Notes under the pieces: model-generated
The model's database searches: none
Seen by the model: only the letters and a program-made list of their open reading frames with translations
Told to the model about the DNA's origin: nothing
Shown here: in pieces, positions 1 to 9,202 of the stretch
How the letters are laid out: each line of letters opens with the position of its first letter
How positions within the stretch are numbered: position 1 is the first letter of the stretch
Program-made: the position numbers and the translations under genes
Assembly: GCA_046294265.1 (NCBI GenBank)
Contig: JBKBKC010000003.1
Location: forward strand, 248,001-312,000
DNA length: 64,000 bases
From: JBKBKC01 sp046294265
GTDB taxonomy: Bacteria > Pseudomonadota > Alphaproteobacteria > Rhodobacterales > Rhodobacteraceae
Direction of reading: 5' to 3'

Positions 1-963
1 GCCGAGCGGGGCCTCGGCGTGCTGACCATCCGCGCCATGCGGGCGCTGGATGTGCCCGGCCTCTGGGCCATCGCCACGGTGGCCTCGGCCCTCTCCATCG
101 CCGCATGGTGGGCGCTGGCCGAATTGGGGAGACGCCTTGCCGTGGCCCCCCCCGCGGTGCTTCTGTCGCGTCCGGCCACTGCACCGAGGGCGCCGCTCTG
201 GCAGGTGCCGCTGCGGTTCATCCTCACCGTCGCCCTGATCCTGGCGCTGTGGCAGGGCTTGATGGATGCCTTCGCCCTCAACGCCTTTTTCGCCAAGCGT
301 CCCGGCGACGTCTGGCACTTTCTGACCACCGCGCCCGGAGCCGCCGCAACCCTTGCCCGCGCCTGGGGCCAGACCATGACGCTGACCGTTCCGGGCTACC
401 TTGCGGGGCTGGCGCTTGGCATGGGTCTTGCGGCGCTTGTGGCGATGCGGCCCGGCCTCGGGGGCAGCGTCATGCCCGTGGCCATCGCCCTGCGTTCGGT
501 CCCCATCCTGACCACGGCGCCCCTGATCGTGCTGGCCCTGGGCCGAGGCGCCACCGGCACCATCGCCATCGTGGCCGTGATGATCTTTTTCCCCACCCTC
601 GTCGCCTGCCTCAGCGGGCTGCGCCAGATGCCCGCCCCGGTGGCCGACATCTTTGCCAGCTATGCCGCCAGCCCATGGCAGCGCCTGCGCCTCGCGCAAC
701 TGCCCGCCATGCTGCCCGCGCTTTTTGCCTCGGCCCGCATGGCGGTGCCCGCGGCGATCCTTGCGGCCACCACCGCCGAATGGCTGGCCACCGGCATCGG
801 CATGGGGGGCCTCATGGCGCTGACCGCCTCCACCTCGGCCTACAACATGCTCTGGTCGGCGGTCGCGGTCATGGCGGCGACGGCCAGCCTTTGCTATGTG
901 GGCGTCGAGAGGGTGGAGCGTGCGGTCCTCGCGCGATATGCCCCCGAGCAGCTCAGAGGATGA
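1..963 (+). CDS. ABC transporter permease, C-terminal part (5' end outside window)
   Basis: This is an inner-membrane permease of the binding-protein-dependent (BPD_transp_1) type. The frame is already open at base 1, and the first ~40 residues look like the last membrane helix of a preceding permease domain rather than a true N-terminus. The visible part probably belongs to a fused two-domain permease. The remaining ~270 residues are one complete domain with about six hydrophobic helices and a family-like EAA loop (around ASPWQRLRLAQLPAMLP). It resembles SsuC/TauC-type permeases for sulfonate, nitrate or taurine-like substrates, but the substrate cannot be read here. A GTG at 19 could be taken as a start but is unlikely. 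The stop lies 3 bases before the glycosyltransferase start, so the two are probably co-transcribed. Confidence 0.85.
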   Translation, partial: AERGLGVLTIRAMRALDVPGLWAIATVASALSIAAWWALAELGRRLAVAPPAVLLSRPATAPRAPLWQVPLRFILTVALILALWQGLMDAFALNAFFAKRPGDVWHFLTTAPGAAATLARAWGQTMTLTVPGYLAGLALGMGLAALVAMRPGLGGSVMPVAIALRSVPILTTAPLIVLALGRGATGTIAIVAVMIFFPTLVACLSGLRQMPAPVADIFASYAASPWQRLRLAQLPAMLPALFASARMAVPAAILAATTAEWLATGIGMGGLMALTASTSAYNMLWSAVAVMAATASLCYVGVERVERAVLARYAPEQLRG

Positions 964-966
964 CCC

Positions 967-2016
967 ATGCAGGCGGCGGCCTTTGCCATTCCGGGCGATA
1001 TCGACCAGAAGACCGGCGGCTATATCTATGAAAAATCCCTGATGGCCGCCCTGCGCGCCCAGGGCCGCACGGTCGCGCATATCGAACTTCCCGCCAGCTT
1101 CCCCGACCCCTCGCCCGCCGACATGGCCGCGACCGTCGCCCGCCTGGCCGCCCTGCCGCCCGACCAGCCGCTGATCCTGGATGGCCTCGTCTATGGAGCC
1201 ATCGACACCGCGGGCCTTGCCACCGTCGCCGCCCCCCTTGTGGCCATGATCCACCACCCGCTGGGGCTGGAAACCGGCCTGGCCCCCGCCCGTGCCAGGG
1301 AACTCCTGCACCGCGAGGCCGCCAATCTGGCGCTGGCCGCGCATGTCGTCGTGCCCTCGCCCCATACCGCGCGCATCCTCGCGGCCGATTTCGGCGTGGA
1401 CCCGGCGATCATCCACATCGCCCTGCCGGGATTTGCCCCGCCCGATCCGCGCCGCGCGCCCCTTGCCCCGCCGCTGATCCTGTCCGTGGGCCTGATCGCG
1501 GCGCGCAAGGGGCATGACGTGCTGATCGACGCCCTTTCCCGCCTCACCGACCTGCCCTGGCAGGCGCAGATCGTGGGCGGCACCCACGACGCGCAGGTGA
1601 TGGCAGACCTCACCGCGCAGACCGCGCGCCTCAAACTCACCGACCGGCTCACCTTCGCGGGCCGGATGGACGAGGCCGAGCTGGCCACCCTCTACACCCG
1701 CGCCAGCCTCTTTGCCCTCGCCACCCGCTACGAAGGCTATGGCATGGTGTTCGGCGAGGCGCTGCTGCACGGCCTGCCCATCGTGACCTGCGCCGCGGGG
1801 GCCGTGCCCGAAACCGTGCCGCAGGGCACCGGCATCCTGGTGCCGGTGGACGACGCGCCCGCCTTTGCCCGCGCCCTGCGCCACCTGCTGTCCGACCACG
1901 CCGCCCGCAACGCCATGGCGGCCGCCTCCACCGCCGCAGGCCATGCCCTGCCGCGCTGGGAGGACACGGCGGCGGTGATGGGCGCGGTTCTCGACAGCCT
2001 TGCCACCACAGGCTAG
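967..2016 (+). CDS. Glycosyltransferase family 4 (group 1)
   Basis: This 349-residue protein should transfer a sugar from a nucleotide-sugar donor to an unknown acceptor in the cytoplasm. The C-terminal half has the GT4/GT-B signature: LSVGLIAARKGHDVLIDAL opens the donor domain. The acidic donor-binding segment is YEGYGMVFGEALLHGLPIV, the E-x7-E type motif of group 1 transferases, and is followed by a Gly-rich AAGAVPE. The N-terminal half carries IHHPLGLETG, typical of the acceptor domain. It starts 3 bases after the permease stop. Why a transporter operon carries a glycosyltransferase is unclear. Confidence 0.88.
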   Translation: MQAAAFAIPGDIDQKTGGYIYEKSLMAALRAQGRTVAHIELPASFPDPSPADMAATVARLAALPPDQPLILDGLVYGAIDTAGLATVAAPLVAMIHHPLGLETGLAPARARELLHREAANLALAAHVVVPSPHTARILAADFGVDPAIIHIALPGFAPPDPRRAPLAPPLILSVGLIAARKGHDVLIDALSRLTDLPWQAQIVGGTHDAQVMADLTAQTARLKLTDRLTFAGRMDEAELATLYTRASLFALATRYEGYGMVFGEALLHGLPIVTCAAGAVPETVPQGTGILVPVDDAPAFARALRHLLSDHAARNAMAAASTAAGHALPRWEDTAAVMGAVLDSLATTG

Positions 2017-2025
2017 GCTTGGGTC

Positions 2026-2559
2026 ATGCGCCAGACTGCCACGCCACACCCGATGATCACACCGGACTGGGTGCGCATGATGGCCCGCTACAACGCGTGG
2101 CAGAACGCCAGCGCCCTTTCGGCCGCCGCCACGCTGGACGATGCCGCCCGCCTTGCCCCGCGCGGTGCCTTCTTCGGCTCGATCATGGGCACGCTCTCGC
2201 ATCTCCTCTGGGCCGATGGCGTCTGGCTCTCGCGCTTTGGCGTGGACACCGCCCCGCAGGGGGGCATCCGCGACAGCGCCGCGCTCTATTTCCACTGGTC
2301 CGCCTATAGCGCCCTGCGCGCCGACACCGATACCCGCCTGAACGACTGGGCCGCCGCCCTTGCCCCCGATGACCTTACGGGCGATCTGACCTGGTATTCC
2401 GGCGCCGCAGGGCGCGAGGTGTCGCGGGCCCGCGCCCTCATCCTCGCGCATCTCTTCAACCACCAGACCCACCATCGCGGGCAGGTCCATGCCATGCTGA
2501 CCGCCGCAGGGGCGCGGCCGGGCGATACCGACCTGTTCCTGATGCCTGCCGCCGACTGA
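2026..2559 (+). CDS. DinB family putative metal-dependent hydrolase/transferase
   Basis: A 177-residue protein of the DinB/YfiT four-helix-bundle superfamily. These proteins bind a divalent metal through three histidines, and many act as thiol-dependent transferases. Matching histidines are in TLSHLLWAD (about residue 59) and LAHLFNHQTHHRGQ (about residues 141-148), the usual spacing. The conserved start MITPDWVRMMARYNAWQN begins at the second ATG (2053), which could be the true start. It follows the glycosyltransferase by 9 bases and precedes acuI by 19. Substrate unknown. Confidence 0.82.
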   Translation: MRQTATPHPMITPDWVRMMARYNAWQNASALSAAATLDDAARLAPRGAFFGSIMGTLSHLLWADGVWLSRFGVDTAPQGGIRDSAALYFHWSAYSALRADTDTRLNDWAAALAPDDLTGDLTWYSGAAGREVSRARALILAHLFNHQTHHRGQVHAMLTAAGARPGDTDLFLMPAAD

Positions 2560-2578
2560 CCCAAGGAAAGGAAACCCC

Positions 2579-3568
2579 ATGTTCCGCGCGCTTCTTGTGA
2601 CCAAGGCCGAAGACGGCACCACATCCGCCCAGGTGCAGGACCTTGACGATGACCGCCTGCCCGACGGCAACGTGACCGTCGCCGTCGAATATTCCACCCT
2701 GAACTACAAGGATGCCCTCTGCCTCGGCTCCGGCGGCGGGCTGGTCAAGGTCTGGCCGCATGTGCCGGGGGTGGATTTCGCGGGCACCGTCGCGGCCTCG
2801 GACGATCCCCGCTATGCCCCGGGCGACCGCGTGGTGCTGACCGGATGGCGGGTGGGCGAAACGCATTGGGGCGGCTACGCCACCCGCGCCCGCGTGCAGG
2901 CCGACTGGCTCGTGCCCCTGCCAGAGGCGATCAGCACCCGTGCGGCCATGGCCGTGGGCACGGCGGGCCTGACCGCCATGCTGGCCGTCATGGCGCTGGA
3001 GGATCACGGCCTGACCCCCGAGCGTGGCGAGGTGCTGGTGACGGGTGCCGCGGGCGGCGTGGGATCGGTCGCCACCGCCATCCTGGCGCATCTGGGCTAC
3101 CAGGTCGCTGCCGTCACCGGACGGCCCGAAACCGAACCCTACCTGCGCGACCTCGGCGCCGCCCGGATCATCCCCCGCGCTGATCTCGCCGAGACGGTAA
3201 AGCGCCCGCTGGAAAGCGAAACCTGGGCGGGCTGCATCGACGCGGTGGGGGGGGCCATGCTGGCCCGCGTGCTCGGCCAGATGAAATACCGCGCCTCGGT
3301 GGCGGCGGTGGGGCTGGCGGGCGGGGCGGCCCTGCCCGCGACCGTGGTGCCGTTCCTGTTGCGCGGGGTCAACCTTCTGGGCATCGACAGCGTTCTGCGC
3401 CCCTACGGTGACCGGGTGCGCGCCTGGGACCGCATCGCGCGCGATCTGCCGCTGGACCGGCTGGAGGCGATGATCCAGCCCGCCACGCTGGCCGACCTTC
3501 CCGCCCTGGGCGCGGCGATCCTGAAGGGCCAGGTGCAGGGCCGCGTGGTGGTGGATGTGAACGCCTGA
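2579..3568 (+). CDS. acuI: Acrylyl-CoA reductase (NADPH), AcuI/YhdH family
   Basis: A medium-chain dehydrogenase/reductase of 329 residues without zinc ligands. AcuI reduces acryloyl-CoA to propionyl-CoA with NADPH, in 3-hydroxypropionate assimilation and DMSP-derived acrylate detoxification in Rhodobacteraceae. Visible family features are the start MFRALLVTKAEDG, the STLNYKDALC segment, the Rossmann glycine motif VTGAAGGVGSVA near residue 155, and the conserved end AAILKGQVQGRVVVDVNA. A strong ribosome binding site (AAGGAAAGGAAA) precedes the ATG. The neighbours include no DMSP lyase, so the physiological substrate is inferred only from the family. Confidence 0.9.
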   Translation: MFRALLVTKAEDGTTSAQVQDLDDDRLPDGNVTVAVEYSTLNYKDALCLGSGGGLVKVWPHVPGVDFAGTVAASDDPRYAPGDRVVLTGWRVGETHWGGYATRARVQADWLVPLPEAISTRAAMAVGTAGLTAMLAVMALEDHGLTPERGEVLVTGAAGGVGSVATAILAHLGYQVAAVTGRPETEPYLRDLGAARIIPRADLAETVKRPLESETWAGCIDAVGGAMLARVLGQMKYRASVAAVGLAGGAALPATVVPFLLRGVNLLGIDSVLRPYGDRVRAWDRIARDLPLDRLEAMIQPATLADLPALGAAILKGQVQGRVVVDVNA

Positions 3569-3702
3569 CGCGGGGCCGCGCGTTGCGTTAACCCCGCCGG
3601 GCCCGCGCGCGCTGTCCCGACGCAAACCCGACGCGGAACCGACGCGCGCGGGACGGATGCCAGACGGCAAAAATCGCCGCCCGGCAAGCCGTTAACCCGA
3701 TT

Positions 3703-5007
3703 CTACCGCCCCACGCCGGTATAACTGCCAAACCCCGCCGCCATCACATCCGCGCGGTCATAGACATTGCGCAGATCGACCATCGCGGAATGTGCCATCC
3801 GGCCCGCAAGCCGCCCCAGATCCAGCGCCCGGAACTCGTTCCACTCGGTCAGGATCACCAGCGCATCGGCGCCCTCGGCGGCCATGTAGGGATCGTCGAA
3901 CCAGTCCGCGCCGGGCAACAGCGCCTCGCCCTCGCGCTGGCCCTGCGGATCCACGATGCAGACCTTCGCCCCCGCGCCCACCAGCGCGGGCACGATGGTC
4001 AGGCTGGGCGCCTCGCGCATGTCGTCGGTGTTGGGCTTGAAGGTCACGCCCAGGACGGCGATCCGCTTGCCCCGCACCACGCCGTCGCAGGCATCCATGA
4101 TCTTGTCGATCATCCGCCGCTTGATCCCCTCGTTCACCCGGATCACCGTCTCGGTGATCTGCATCGGCACCGCATGTTCCTGCCCGATCCGCGCAAGTGC
4201 CTGGGTATCCTTGGGAAAACACGATCCGCCATAACCGGGCCCGGCATGCAGGAACTTGTTGCCGATGCGCCCGTCCATGCCCATGCCGCCCGCTACGGCC
4301 TTCACATCCGCGCCTACACGCTCACACAGTGCGGCGATCTCGTTGATGAAGCTGATCTTGGTAGCCAGGAACGCGTTGGCCGCATACTTGATCATCTCGG
4401 CGCTTTCCAGATCGGTGTAGACCACCGGAAACTGCCGCAGGAACAGGGGCTTGTAGATGGCCCCCATCACCGCGCGCGCCCGCTCGCCCTCCACCCCCAC
4501 CACCACGCGGTCGGGGCGCATGAAATCGTCGATGGCCGCCCCTTCGCGCAGGAATTCGGGGTTGGAGGCCACGTCGAACGCGGCCTCGGGGGCCGCCGCG
4601 CGCACCGCCTCGGCCACCTTGCGGTTGGTGCCCACGGGCACGGTGGATTTCGTCACCACCACCGCATAGCCGGTCAGCGCCCGCCCGATTTCCGCCGCCG
4701 CCGCCATCACATAGGTCAGGTCGGCATGCCCGTCGCCGCGCCGCGTGGGCGTGCCCACGGCGATGAACACCGCCTCCGCCCCCGCCACGCCCGCCGCCAG
4801 ATCGGTGGTGAACGACAGCCGCCCCGCGGCCACGTTCTTGGCCATCAGCGCGTCCAGCCCCGGCTCATAAATCGGCACCTCGCCTGCCGTCAGGCGCGCG
4901 ATCTTGCCCGGGTCCATGTCCACGCAGACCACCTCATGGCCAAAATCGGAAAAGCAGACGCCGGACACCAGCCCCACATATCCCGTCCCGATCATTGCAA
5001 TCCGCAT
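3703..5007 (-). CDS. ugd: UDP-glucose 6-dehydrogenase
   Basis: A 434-residue NAD-dependent enzyme that oxidises UDP-glucose to UDP-glucuronate for surface polysaccharides. The N-terminal NAD motif is MIGTGYVGLVSG (residues 5-16). The central helix has VVTKSTVPVGT. The catalytic cysteine is C263 in GYGGSCFPKDT. The C-terminal UDP-binding domain opens with the family signature VLGVTFKPNTDDMREAPS. Length is typical. It is transcribed alone, convergent with acuI and divergent from the gentisate genes. Confidence 0.95.
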   Translation of the reverse strand: MRIAMIGTGYVGLVSGVCFSDFGHEVVCVDMDPGKIARLTAGEVPIYEPGLDALMAKNVAAGRLSFTTDLAAGVAGAEAVFIAVGTPTRRGDGHADLTYVMAAAAEIGRALTGYAVVVTKSTVPVGTNRKVAEAVRAAAPEAAFDVASNPEFLREGAAIDDFMRPDRVVVGVEGERARAVMGAIYKPLFLRQFPVVYTDLESAEMIKYAANAFLATKISFINEIAALCERVGADVKAVAGGMGMDGRIGNKFLHAGPGYGGSCFPKDTQALARIGQEHAVPMQITETVIRVNEGIKRRMIDKIMDACDGVVRGKRIAVLGVTFKPNTDDMREAPSLTIVPALVGAGAKVCIVDPQGQREGEALLPGADWFDDPYMAAEGADALVILTEWNEFRALDLGRLAGRMAHSAMVDLRNVYDRADVMAAGFGSYTGVGR

Positions 5008-5150
5008 GATTTAGTCCTTTTCCACCGCAACCGTTGACCAAACTGACACCGCATCGCCTTGCACCAGTCAAGCCGCCCGCGCAAGTCCAGTGGACAACCC
5101 CACCGCCCCGCGCCACAGTTCCGCACAGCAGCAGAATGACCGAGGCCGCC

Positions 5151-6296
5151 ATGACCATCCCCCGCGAAACTCCCCGCGAAAACCACCGCGAAGACGTCGC
5201 GGGCCGCGCCAATGTCGAGGATACGCCGGAACTGCTGGCCTATTACGACGACCTTGACCGCCATGGCGCGGGCGCGCTCTGGACCGTCGCCAACAAGATC
5301 GAACCCTGGGAGCCGAAGTCTGCCTCGGTCCCGATGATATGGCGATACAACGACTTGCGCGCGCATGTGCTGCGCTCTGTCGATCTGGTGACGCCGGAAA
5401 AGGCGGGCCGCCGCGTGATCTACCTGCGCAACCCTGGGCGCGAGGATGTGGCCGCCGCCGTGGGCTGGATTTATGCCGGCCTGCAAGTGATGCACCCGGG
5501 CGAGGCCGCCTCGGCGCATCGCCACTCCGCCTCCGCCATCCGCTTCATCATGGAGGGGGAGGGTGCCTATACCATCGTGGACGGCCACAAGATGACGTTG
5601 GGTCGCAATGATTTCGTGCTGACGCCGAACGGCACCTGGCACGAACACGCGGTCGAGGCGACGGGCACCCCCTGCATCTGGCAGGATGGTCTCGACATCC
5701 CGCTGGTCAACGCGCTGGAGGCGAATTTCTACGAAGTGCATCCAGACCTGCGGCAGGTGATTGTCTATCCCGTTGATGACATGACGAAAACCTGGGGCAA
5801 TGCCGGGCTGACGCCGGGGGACGGCGACTGGTCCAAAGGCTATTCCCCGATGTTCAAATACGAATGGGACCCCACCCATGCCGCCCTCACGCGCTACGCG
5901 CAGGCGACCGAAGGTTCGCCCTTCGACGGGGTGCTGATGGACTATGTGAACCCCGTGACCAACGGCCCGGTGATGCGCACCATGGGCGCCTCGATGCAGA
6001 TGCTGCGCCCGGGCGAGGCGACAAAGGCGCATCGCCACACCGGATCGGTGCTCTATCACGTTGCCAAGGGGCGCGGCCATTCCATCATCAACGGCCGGCG
6101 GTTCGATTGGCAGGAGCGTGACATCTTCTGCGTTCCCTCCTGGGCCTGGCACGAACATGCCAACGGCTCCGACCGCGAGGAGGCCTGCCTCTTCGCCCTG
6201 ACCGACCTGCCGGTGATGCGCGCACTCGGCCTTTACCGCGAAGAGGCGTTCGCCGACAACGGCGGCCATCAGCCAACCTTGCAGGACATAGCATGA
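5151..6296 (+). CDS. Gentisate 1,2-dioxygenase (bicupin)
   Basis: A bicupin iron(II) enzyme that opens the ring of gentisate (2,5-dihydroxybenzoate) to maleylpyruvate. The N-terminal cupin has AHRHSASAIRFIMEGEGAY, with histidines and the following glutamate placed as metal ligands, and GTWHEHAVEA as the second cupin motif. The C-terminal cupin repeats the pattern (AHRHTGSVLYHVAKG, then WAWHEHAN). I chose the ATG at 5151 because GAGG lies 5 bases upstream and family members start close to this point; an in-frame ATG at 5136 has no clear ribosome binding site. Its stop overlaps the start of the next gene by 4 bases, so the two are translationally coupled. Confidence 0.9.
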   Translation: MTIPRETPRENHREDVAGRANVEDTPELLAYYDDLDRHGAGALWTVANKIEPWEPKSASVPMIWRYNDLRAHVLRSVDLVTPEKAGRRVIYLRNPGREDVAAAVGWIYAGLQVMHPGEAASAHRHSASAIRFIMEGEGAYTIVDGHKMTLGRNDFVLTPNGTWHEHAVEATGTPCIWQDGLDIPLVNALEANFYEVHPDLRQVIVYPVDDMTKTWGNAGLTPGDGDWSKGYSPMFKYEWDPTHAALTRYAQATEGSPFDGVLMDYVNPVTNGPVMRTMGASMQMLRPGEATKAHRHTGSVLYHVAKGRGHSIINGRRFDWQERDIFCVPSWAWHEHANGSDREEACLFALTDLPVMRALGLYREEAFADNGGHQPTLQDIA

Positions 6297-7213
6297 AACT
6301 CGTCACCTATCGCGCCCATGTCGAGGCCGCCGCAACGCTGGGCGTGCTGGTCGAAAACCGCATCGTCGATGTCGCCCGCCTCGGCGAAGCCTTCGGCGAG
6401 GATCTGCCGGACACCATGCTGGGCCTGATCGACGCGGGCCCCGATGCGCTGCACCTCCTGGGCGGAATGATCGAGGAATGCGGCGGGCACTATCCGCTGC
6501 ATTGCGCGACCCACGCCGCCAACGTCACCCTGCTTGCCCCCATCCCGCGACCGCGCAAGAACATCTTCGGCATCGGGCTGAACTACGCCGCGCATATCGG
6601 CGAAAGCTCACGCGGCCTCGACACCTCGAAAGAGGTGCCCAAGCAACCGGTCATCTTCTCCAAACCCCCCACCTGCGTCATCGGCCCCGGCGATGCGATC
6701 CGCCACAACGGCGCGATCACCGCGCAACTGGATTGGGAGGTGGAACTGGCCGCCATCATCGGCACCACCGCGCGCCGCGTGGCCAAGGCGGACGCGCTCG
6801 CCCATGTCTTCGGCTATGCGGTGATGATCGACGTCTCCGCCCGCGACAACCGCCGTGCGGGACAGTGGATCTATTCCAAGGGCATGGACAGCTACGCCCC
6901 CTTCGGCCCCTGCATCGTCACCGCGGACGAGATCCCCGACCCGCAGGCCCTCGACCTCTGGCTTACCGTCAACGGCGTGGAAAAACAGCGCTCCAACACC
7001 GCCAAGATGCTCTTTCGCGTCGATGACCTCGTGTCCGACATCAGTCAGGGCATCACGCTGGAGCCGGGCGACATCATCGCCACCGGCACCCCCGAAGGCG
7101 TCGGCGTCGGCCGCGACCCGCAGGAATGGCTGCGCCCCGGCGATACTGTTGTGGCCTGCGTCGAGGGCATCGGCACCCTGCGCCATCCCGTGATCGACGC
7201 CACCGATGCCTGA
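6293..7213 (+). CDS. Fumarylacetoacetate hydrolase family protein (probable fumarylpyruvate hydrolase)
   Basis: A 306-residue member of the FAH superfamily. Next to a gentisate dioxygenase the expected reaction is hydrolysis of fumarylpyruvate (or maleylpyruvate) to fumarate (or maleate) and pyruvate. Core motifs visible are the IFGIGLNYAAH entry to the FAH fold (about residue 85), the acidic metal ligands in LDWEVELAAIIG (about residue 145), and the closing GDIIATGTPEGVGVG. ATGA overlap with the preceding gene indicates coupling. No maleylpyruvate isomerase is present nearby, so either maleylpyruvate is hydrolysed directly or the isomerase is elsewhere. Confidence 0.9.
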   Translation: MKLVTYRAHVEAAATLGVLVENRIVDVARLGEAFGEDLPDTMLGLIDAGPDALHLLGGMIEECGGHYPLHCATHAANVTLLAPIPRPRKNIFGIGLNYAAHIGESSRGLDTSKEVPKQPVIFSKPPTCVIGPGDAIRHNGAITAQLDWEVELAAIIGTTARRVAKADALAHVFGYAVMIDVSARDNRRAGQWIYSKGMDSYAPFGPCIVTADEIPDPQALDLWLTVNGVEKQRSNTAKMLFRVDDLVSDISQGITLEPGDIIATGTPEGVGVGRDPQEWLRPGDTVVACVEGIGTLRHPVIDATDA

Positions 7214-7219
7214 CCTTTC

Positions 7220-7275
7220 CGGCTTCTTCTGTCCCTAAATATCCCCGGGGGTCCGGGGGGCTGGCCCCCCGGCCT
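7220..7275. repeat. Intergenic repeat element, copy 1, with GC hairpin
   Basis: Bases 7221-7250 carry GGCTTCTTCTGTC, then three bases, then AAATATCC and a G-run. Bases 7253-7272 form a perfect GC-rich hairpin (CCGGGGGGC/GCCCCCCGG). A close inverted copy of the first part lies at 21925-21954, matching about 25 of 30 bases. It sits between the gentisate genes and the nitrilase. The hairpin may end transcription of the upstream pair, but there is no T-run. Confidence 0.6.
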
Positions 7276-7300
7276 CTCCGCCCGCGCGAAAGGTTCCTGC

Positions 7301-8227
7301 ATGACCCCCTTCACCGCCGCCGTCGCCCAGATCGGCGCGCTTCCCACCGACCCGATGGCCACCGCCGAAAAGGCCGCCGCCACCCTGCGCGAGGCCGCCT
7401 CGCATGGCGCACGGCTGATCGTCTTCCCCGAGGCGCTGCTGGGCGGCTACCCCAAGGGCGCCAGTTTCGGCGCCCCCGTCGGTATGCGCAAACCCGAGGG
7501 GCGCGAGGCCTTCCGGCGCTACCATGCCGCCGCCATCGACCTCGACGGGCCTGAGGTGGCGCTGGTCGCCGAGGCGACGGCGGAGACCGGCACATTCTCC
7601 GTCATCGGCTGCATCGAGCGCGACGGCAGCACGCTCTACTGCACCGCGCTTTATTTTGACGGGGCGCGCGGCCTCGTGGGCAAGCATCGAAAGCTGATGC
7701 CCACAGCCGCCGAGCGGCTGATCTGGGGCTTTGGCGACGGCTCCACCCTGCCGGTGTTCCAGACCGAACTCGGCACCATCGGCGCGGTGATCTGCTGGGA
7801 AAACTACATGCCCGCCTTGCGGATGCACATGTATCACCAGGGTGTCACGCTCTATTGTGCGCCCACGGCGGATGACCGCGACACCTGGCTGCCCTCGATG
7901 CAGCACATCGCGATGGAGGGGCGCTGCTTCGTGCTGACCGCCTGCCAGTGGATCACCCGCGCGGCTTACGGCCCCGACCACGAGAGCGCGCTTGGCGACG
8001 CGCCCGACACGGTGATGATGCGCGGCGGCTCGGCCATCGTCTCGCCCCTTGGTCGGGTGCTGGCGGGGCCGGATTTCAGCGGCGAGACGGTGCTTTACGC
8101 CACGCTCGACCCGGCGGAGGCCCTGCGCGGCAAGTATGACTTCGATGTGACGGGGCATTACGCCCGCCCGGATGTGTTTCAGCTGACCGTGGACACGCGC
8201 GCCAAACGCGCGGTGACGGAGGTCTGA
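7301..8227 (+). CDS. Nitrilase family carbon-nitrogen hydrolase
   Basis: A 308-residue nitrilase-superfamily enzyme with the Glu-Lys-Cys triad: Glu in IVFPEALLGGYPKG (about residue 43), Lys in GKHRKLMPTAAERLIWG (about 130), and Cys in GAVICWENYMP (about 164). The sequence after the lysine and the CWEN motif match true nitrilases (nitrile to acid and ammonia) better than amidases. The ribosome binding site GAAAGG lies 7 bases upstream of the ATG. Its TGA overlaps the next ATG by one base. The preferred nitrile cannot be told. Confidence 0.9.
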   Translation: MTPFTAAVAQIGALPTDPMATAEKAAATLREAASHGARLIVFPEALLGGYPKGASFGAPVGMRKPEGREAFRRYHAAAIDLDGPEVALVAEATAETGTFSVIGCIERDGSTLYCTALYFDGARGLVGKHRKLMPTAAERLIWGFGDGSTLPVFQTELGTIGAVICWENYMPALRMHMYHQGVTLYCAPTADDRDTWLPSMQHIAMEGRCFVLTACQWITRAAYGPDHESALGDAPDTVMMRGGSAIVSPLGRVLAGPDFSGETVLYATLDPAEALRGKYDFDVTGHYARPDVFQLTVDTRAKRAVTEV

Positions 8228-8868
8228 TGCGTTTCGATCTGGCCGACCATGACGCCGCATTCGCCTATAAGTTGATGACGGCCACCATCACCCCGCGCCC
8301 CATCGCCTGGGTCACGACCATCGGCGCATCGGGGGTGGTCAACGCGGCCCCCTACAGCTTTTTCAATGCCATGGGCCACACGCCGCCGACGCTGGTCCTG
8401 GGACTGCTCGCGGATGCTGCGCGCGGGTTCAAGGACACCGCGCGCAACATCCTGGACACGGGCGAATTCGTCGTGAACCTGGTGCCGTTCCGGCTGGCCG
8501 AGGCGATGAACCTGACCTGCATCGACGCGCCCCCCGAGGTGTCGGAGGTGGAGCTTGCCGGGTTGGCCACCATGGCCTCGCGGCATGTCAAACCGCCCCG
8601 CATCGCCGAAAGCCCGGTCGCTTTTGAATGCACGACGCTGTCCACGCTGGTGACCGGACCGCATCAGTGCATCGTGGTGGGGCTGATCCATGCCATCCAT
8701 ATCGACGATGCGGCGATCATCGACCCCGCGCGGGCCCATGTGGACAGTGCTGCACTCGACCTGATCGCGCGGATGGGCGGGCCGGGGGCCTTTGCGCACG
8801 ATCCGAAGGTCTTTACGCTCGACCGACCCCGATGGTCCGCCCGAACGGGATTGACCGGCCGCACATAG
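8227..8868 (+). CDS. Flavin reductase-like domain protein (FMN-binding split barrel)
   Basis: A 213-residue protein of the flavin reductase/DIM6-NTAB family, which binds FMN in a split barrel. Typical features are TITPRPIAWVTTIGASGVVNAAPYS near the N-terminus (quoted here as the 20-residue block ending in VNAAP plus YS), then NILDTGEFVVNLV and a GLIHAIHIDD strand near the C-terminus. The start overlaps the nitrilase stop by one base. It could supply reduced flavin or act as an FMN protein of unknown substrate. Confidence 0.82.
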   Translation: MRFDLADHDAAFAYKLMTATITPRPIAWVTTIGASGVVNAAPYSFFNAMGHTPPTLVLGLLADAARGFKDTARNILDTGEFVVNLVPFRLAEAMNLTCIDAPPEVSEVELAGLATMASRHVKPPRIAESPVAFECTTLSTLVTGPHQCIVVGLIHAIHIDDAAIIDPARAHVDSAALDLIARMGGPGAFAHDPKVFTLDRPRWSARTGLTGRT

Positions 8869-8905
8869 GTGCCGCAAATCTGCTCGATCACCAGTTCGTG
8901 GCATA

Positions 8906-9202
8906 TCAAGATGGGTCTGATGATGTCACCGCCCCCCGGCGGCATCGATGTGCCAAGGTGGCCCGCGCGATCCGGCCGGGTTCGACCCCGCCCATCCGCG
9001 CCAAGCACGCCGTCGCCGCCGGTGATCCGTCGATCACGTCAGCAAGCCCGAGGCCCAGAATGACGGCGAACTCCGGGAGGTTGGACCCGTTCGCCATGGC
9101 CAAGCGGGACAGGAAGGACGCAGGCGACTCCCCGTCGATGTAATCCAGCGCAAGGGGCAGTGCGCAGGGACCGATCTGGAGGATCCTTGTTGCCTGTGTC
9201 AT
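8906..9202 (-). pseudogene. TniQ-like transposition protein, N-terminal fragment
   Basis: About 98 residues can be read. The segment IDGESPASFLSRLAMANG, followed by LPEFAVILGL and a later LARMGGVEPGRIARATL, resembles the N-terminal TniQ domain found in Tn7/Tn5053-type systems and in stand-alone rhodobacterial genes. Full TniQ proteins run to several hundred residues; here the frame stops soon after ATLAHRC. The stretch on either side (8869-8905 and 9203-9404) contains nothing else I can name. I read it as a decayed remnant. Confidence 0.5.

Noticed and set aside
2456..3670. 404-codon reverse frame opposite acuI
   Set aside because: Residues are His/Gly/Arg-rich and mirror the GC pattern of acuI on the other strand; acuI is clearly the gene.
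4992..6269. 425-codon reverse frame opposite gentisate dioxygenase
   Set aside because: The plus strand has both cupin motifs and correct coupling to the FAH gene.
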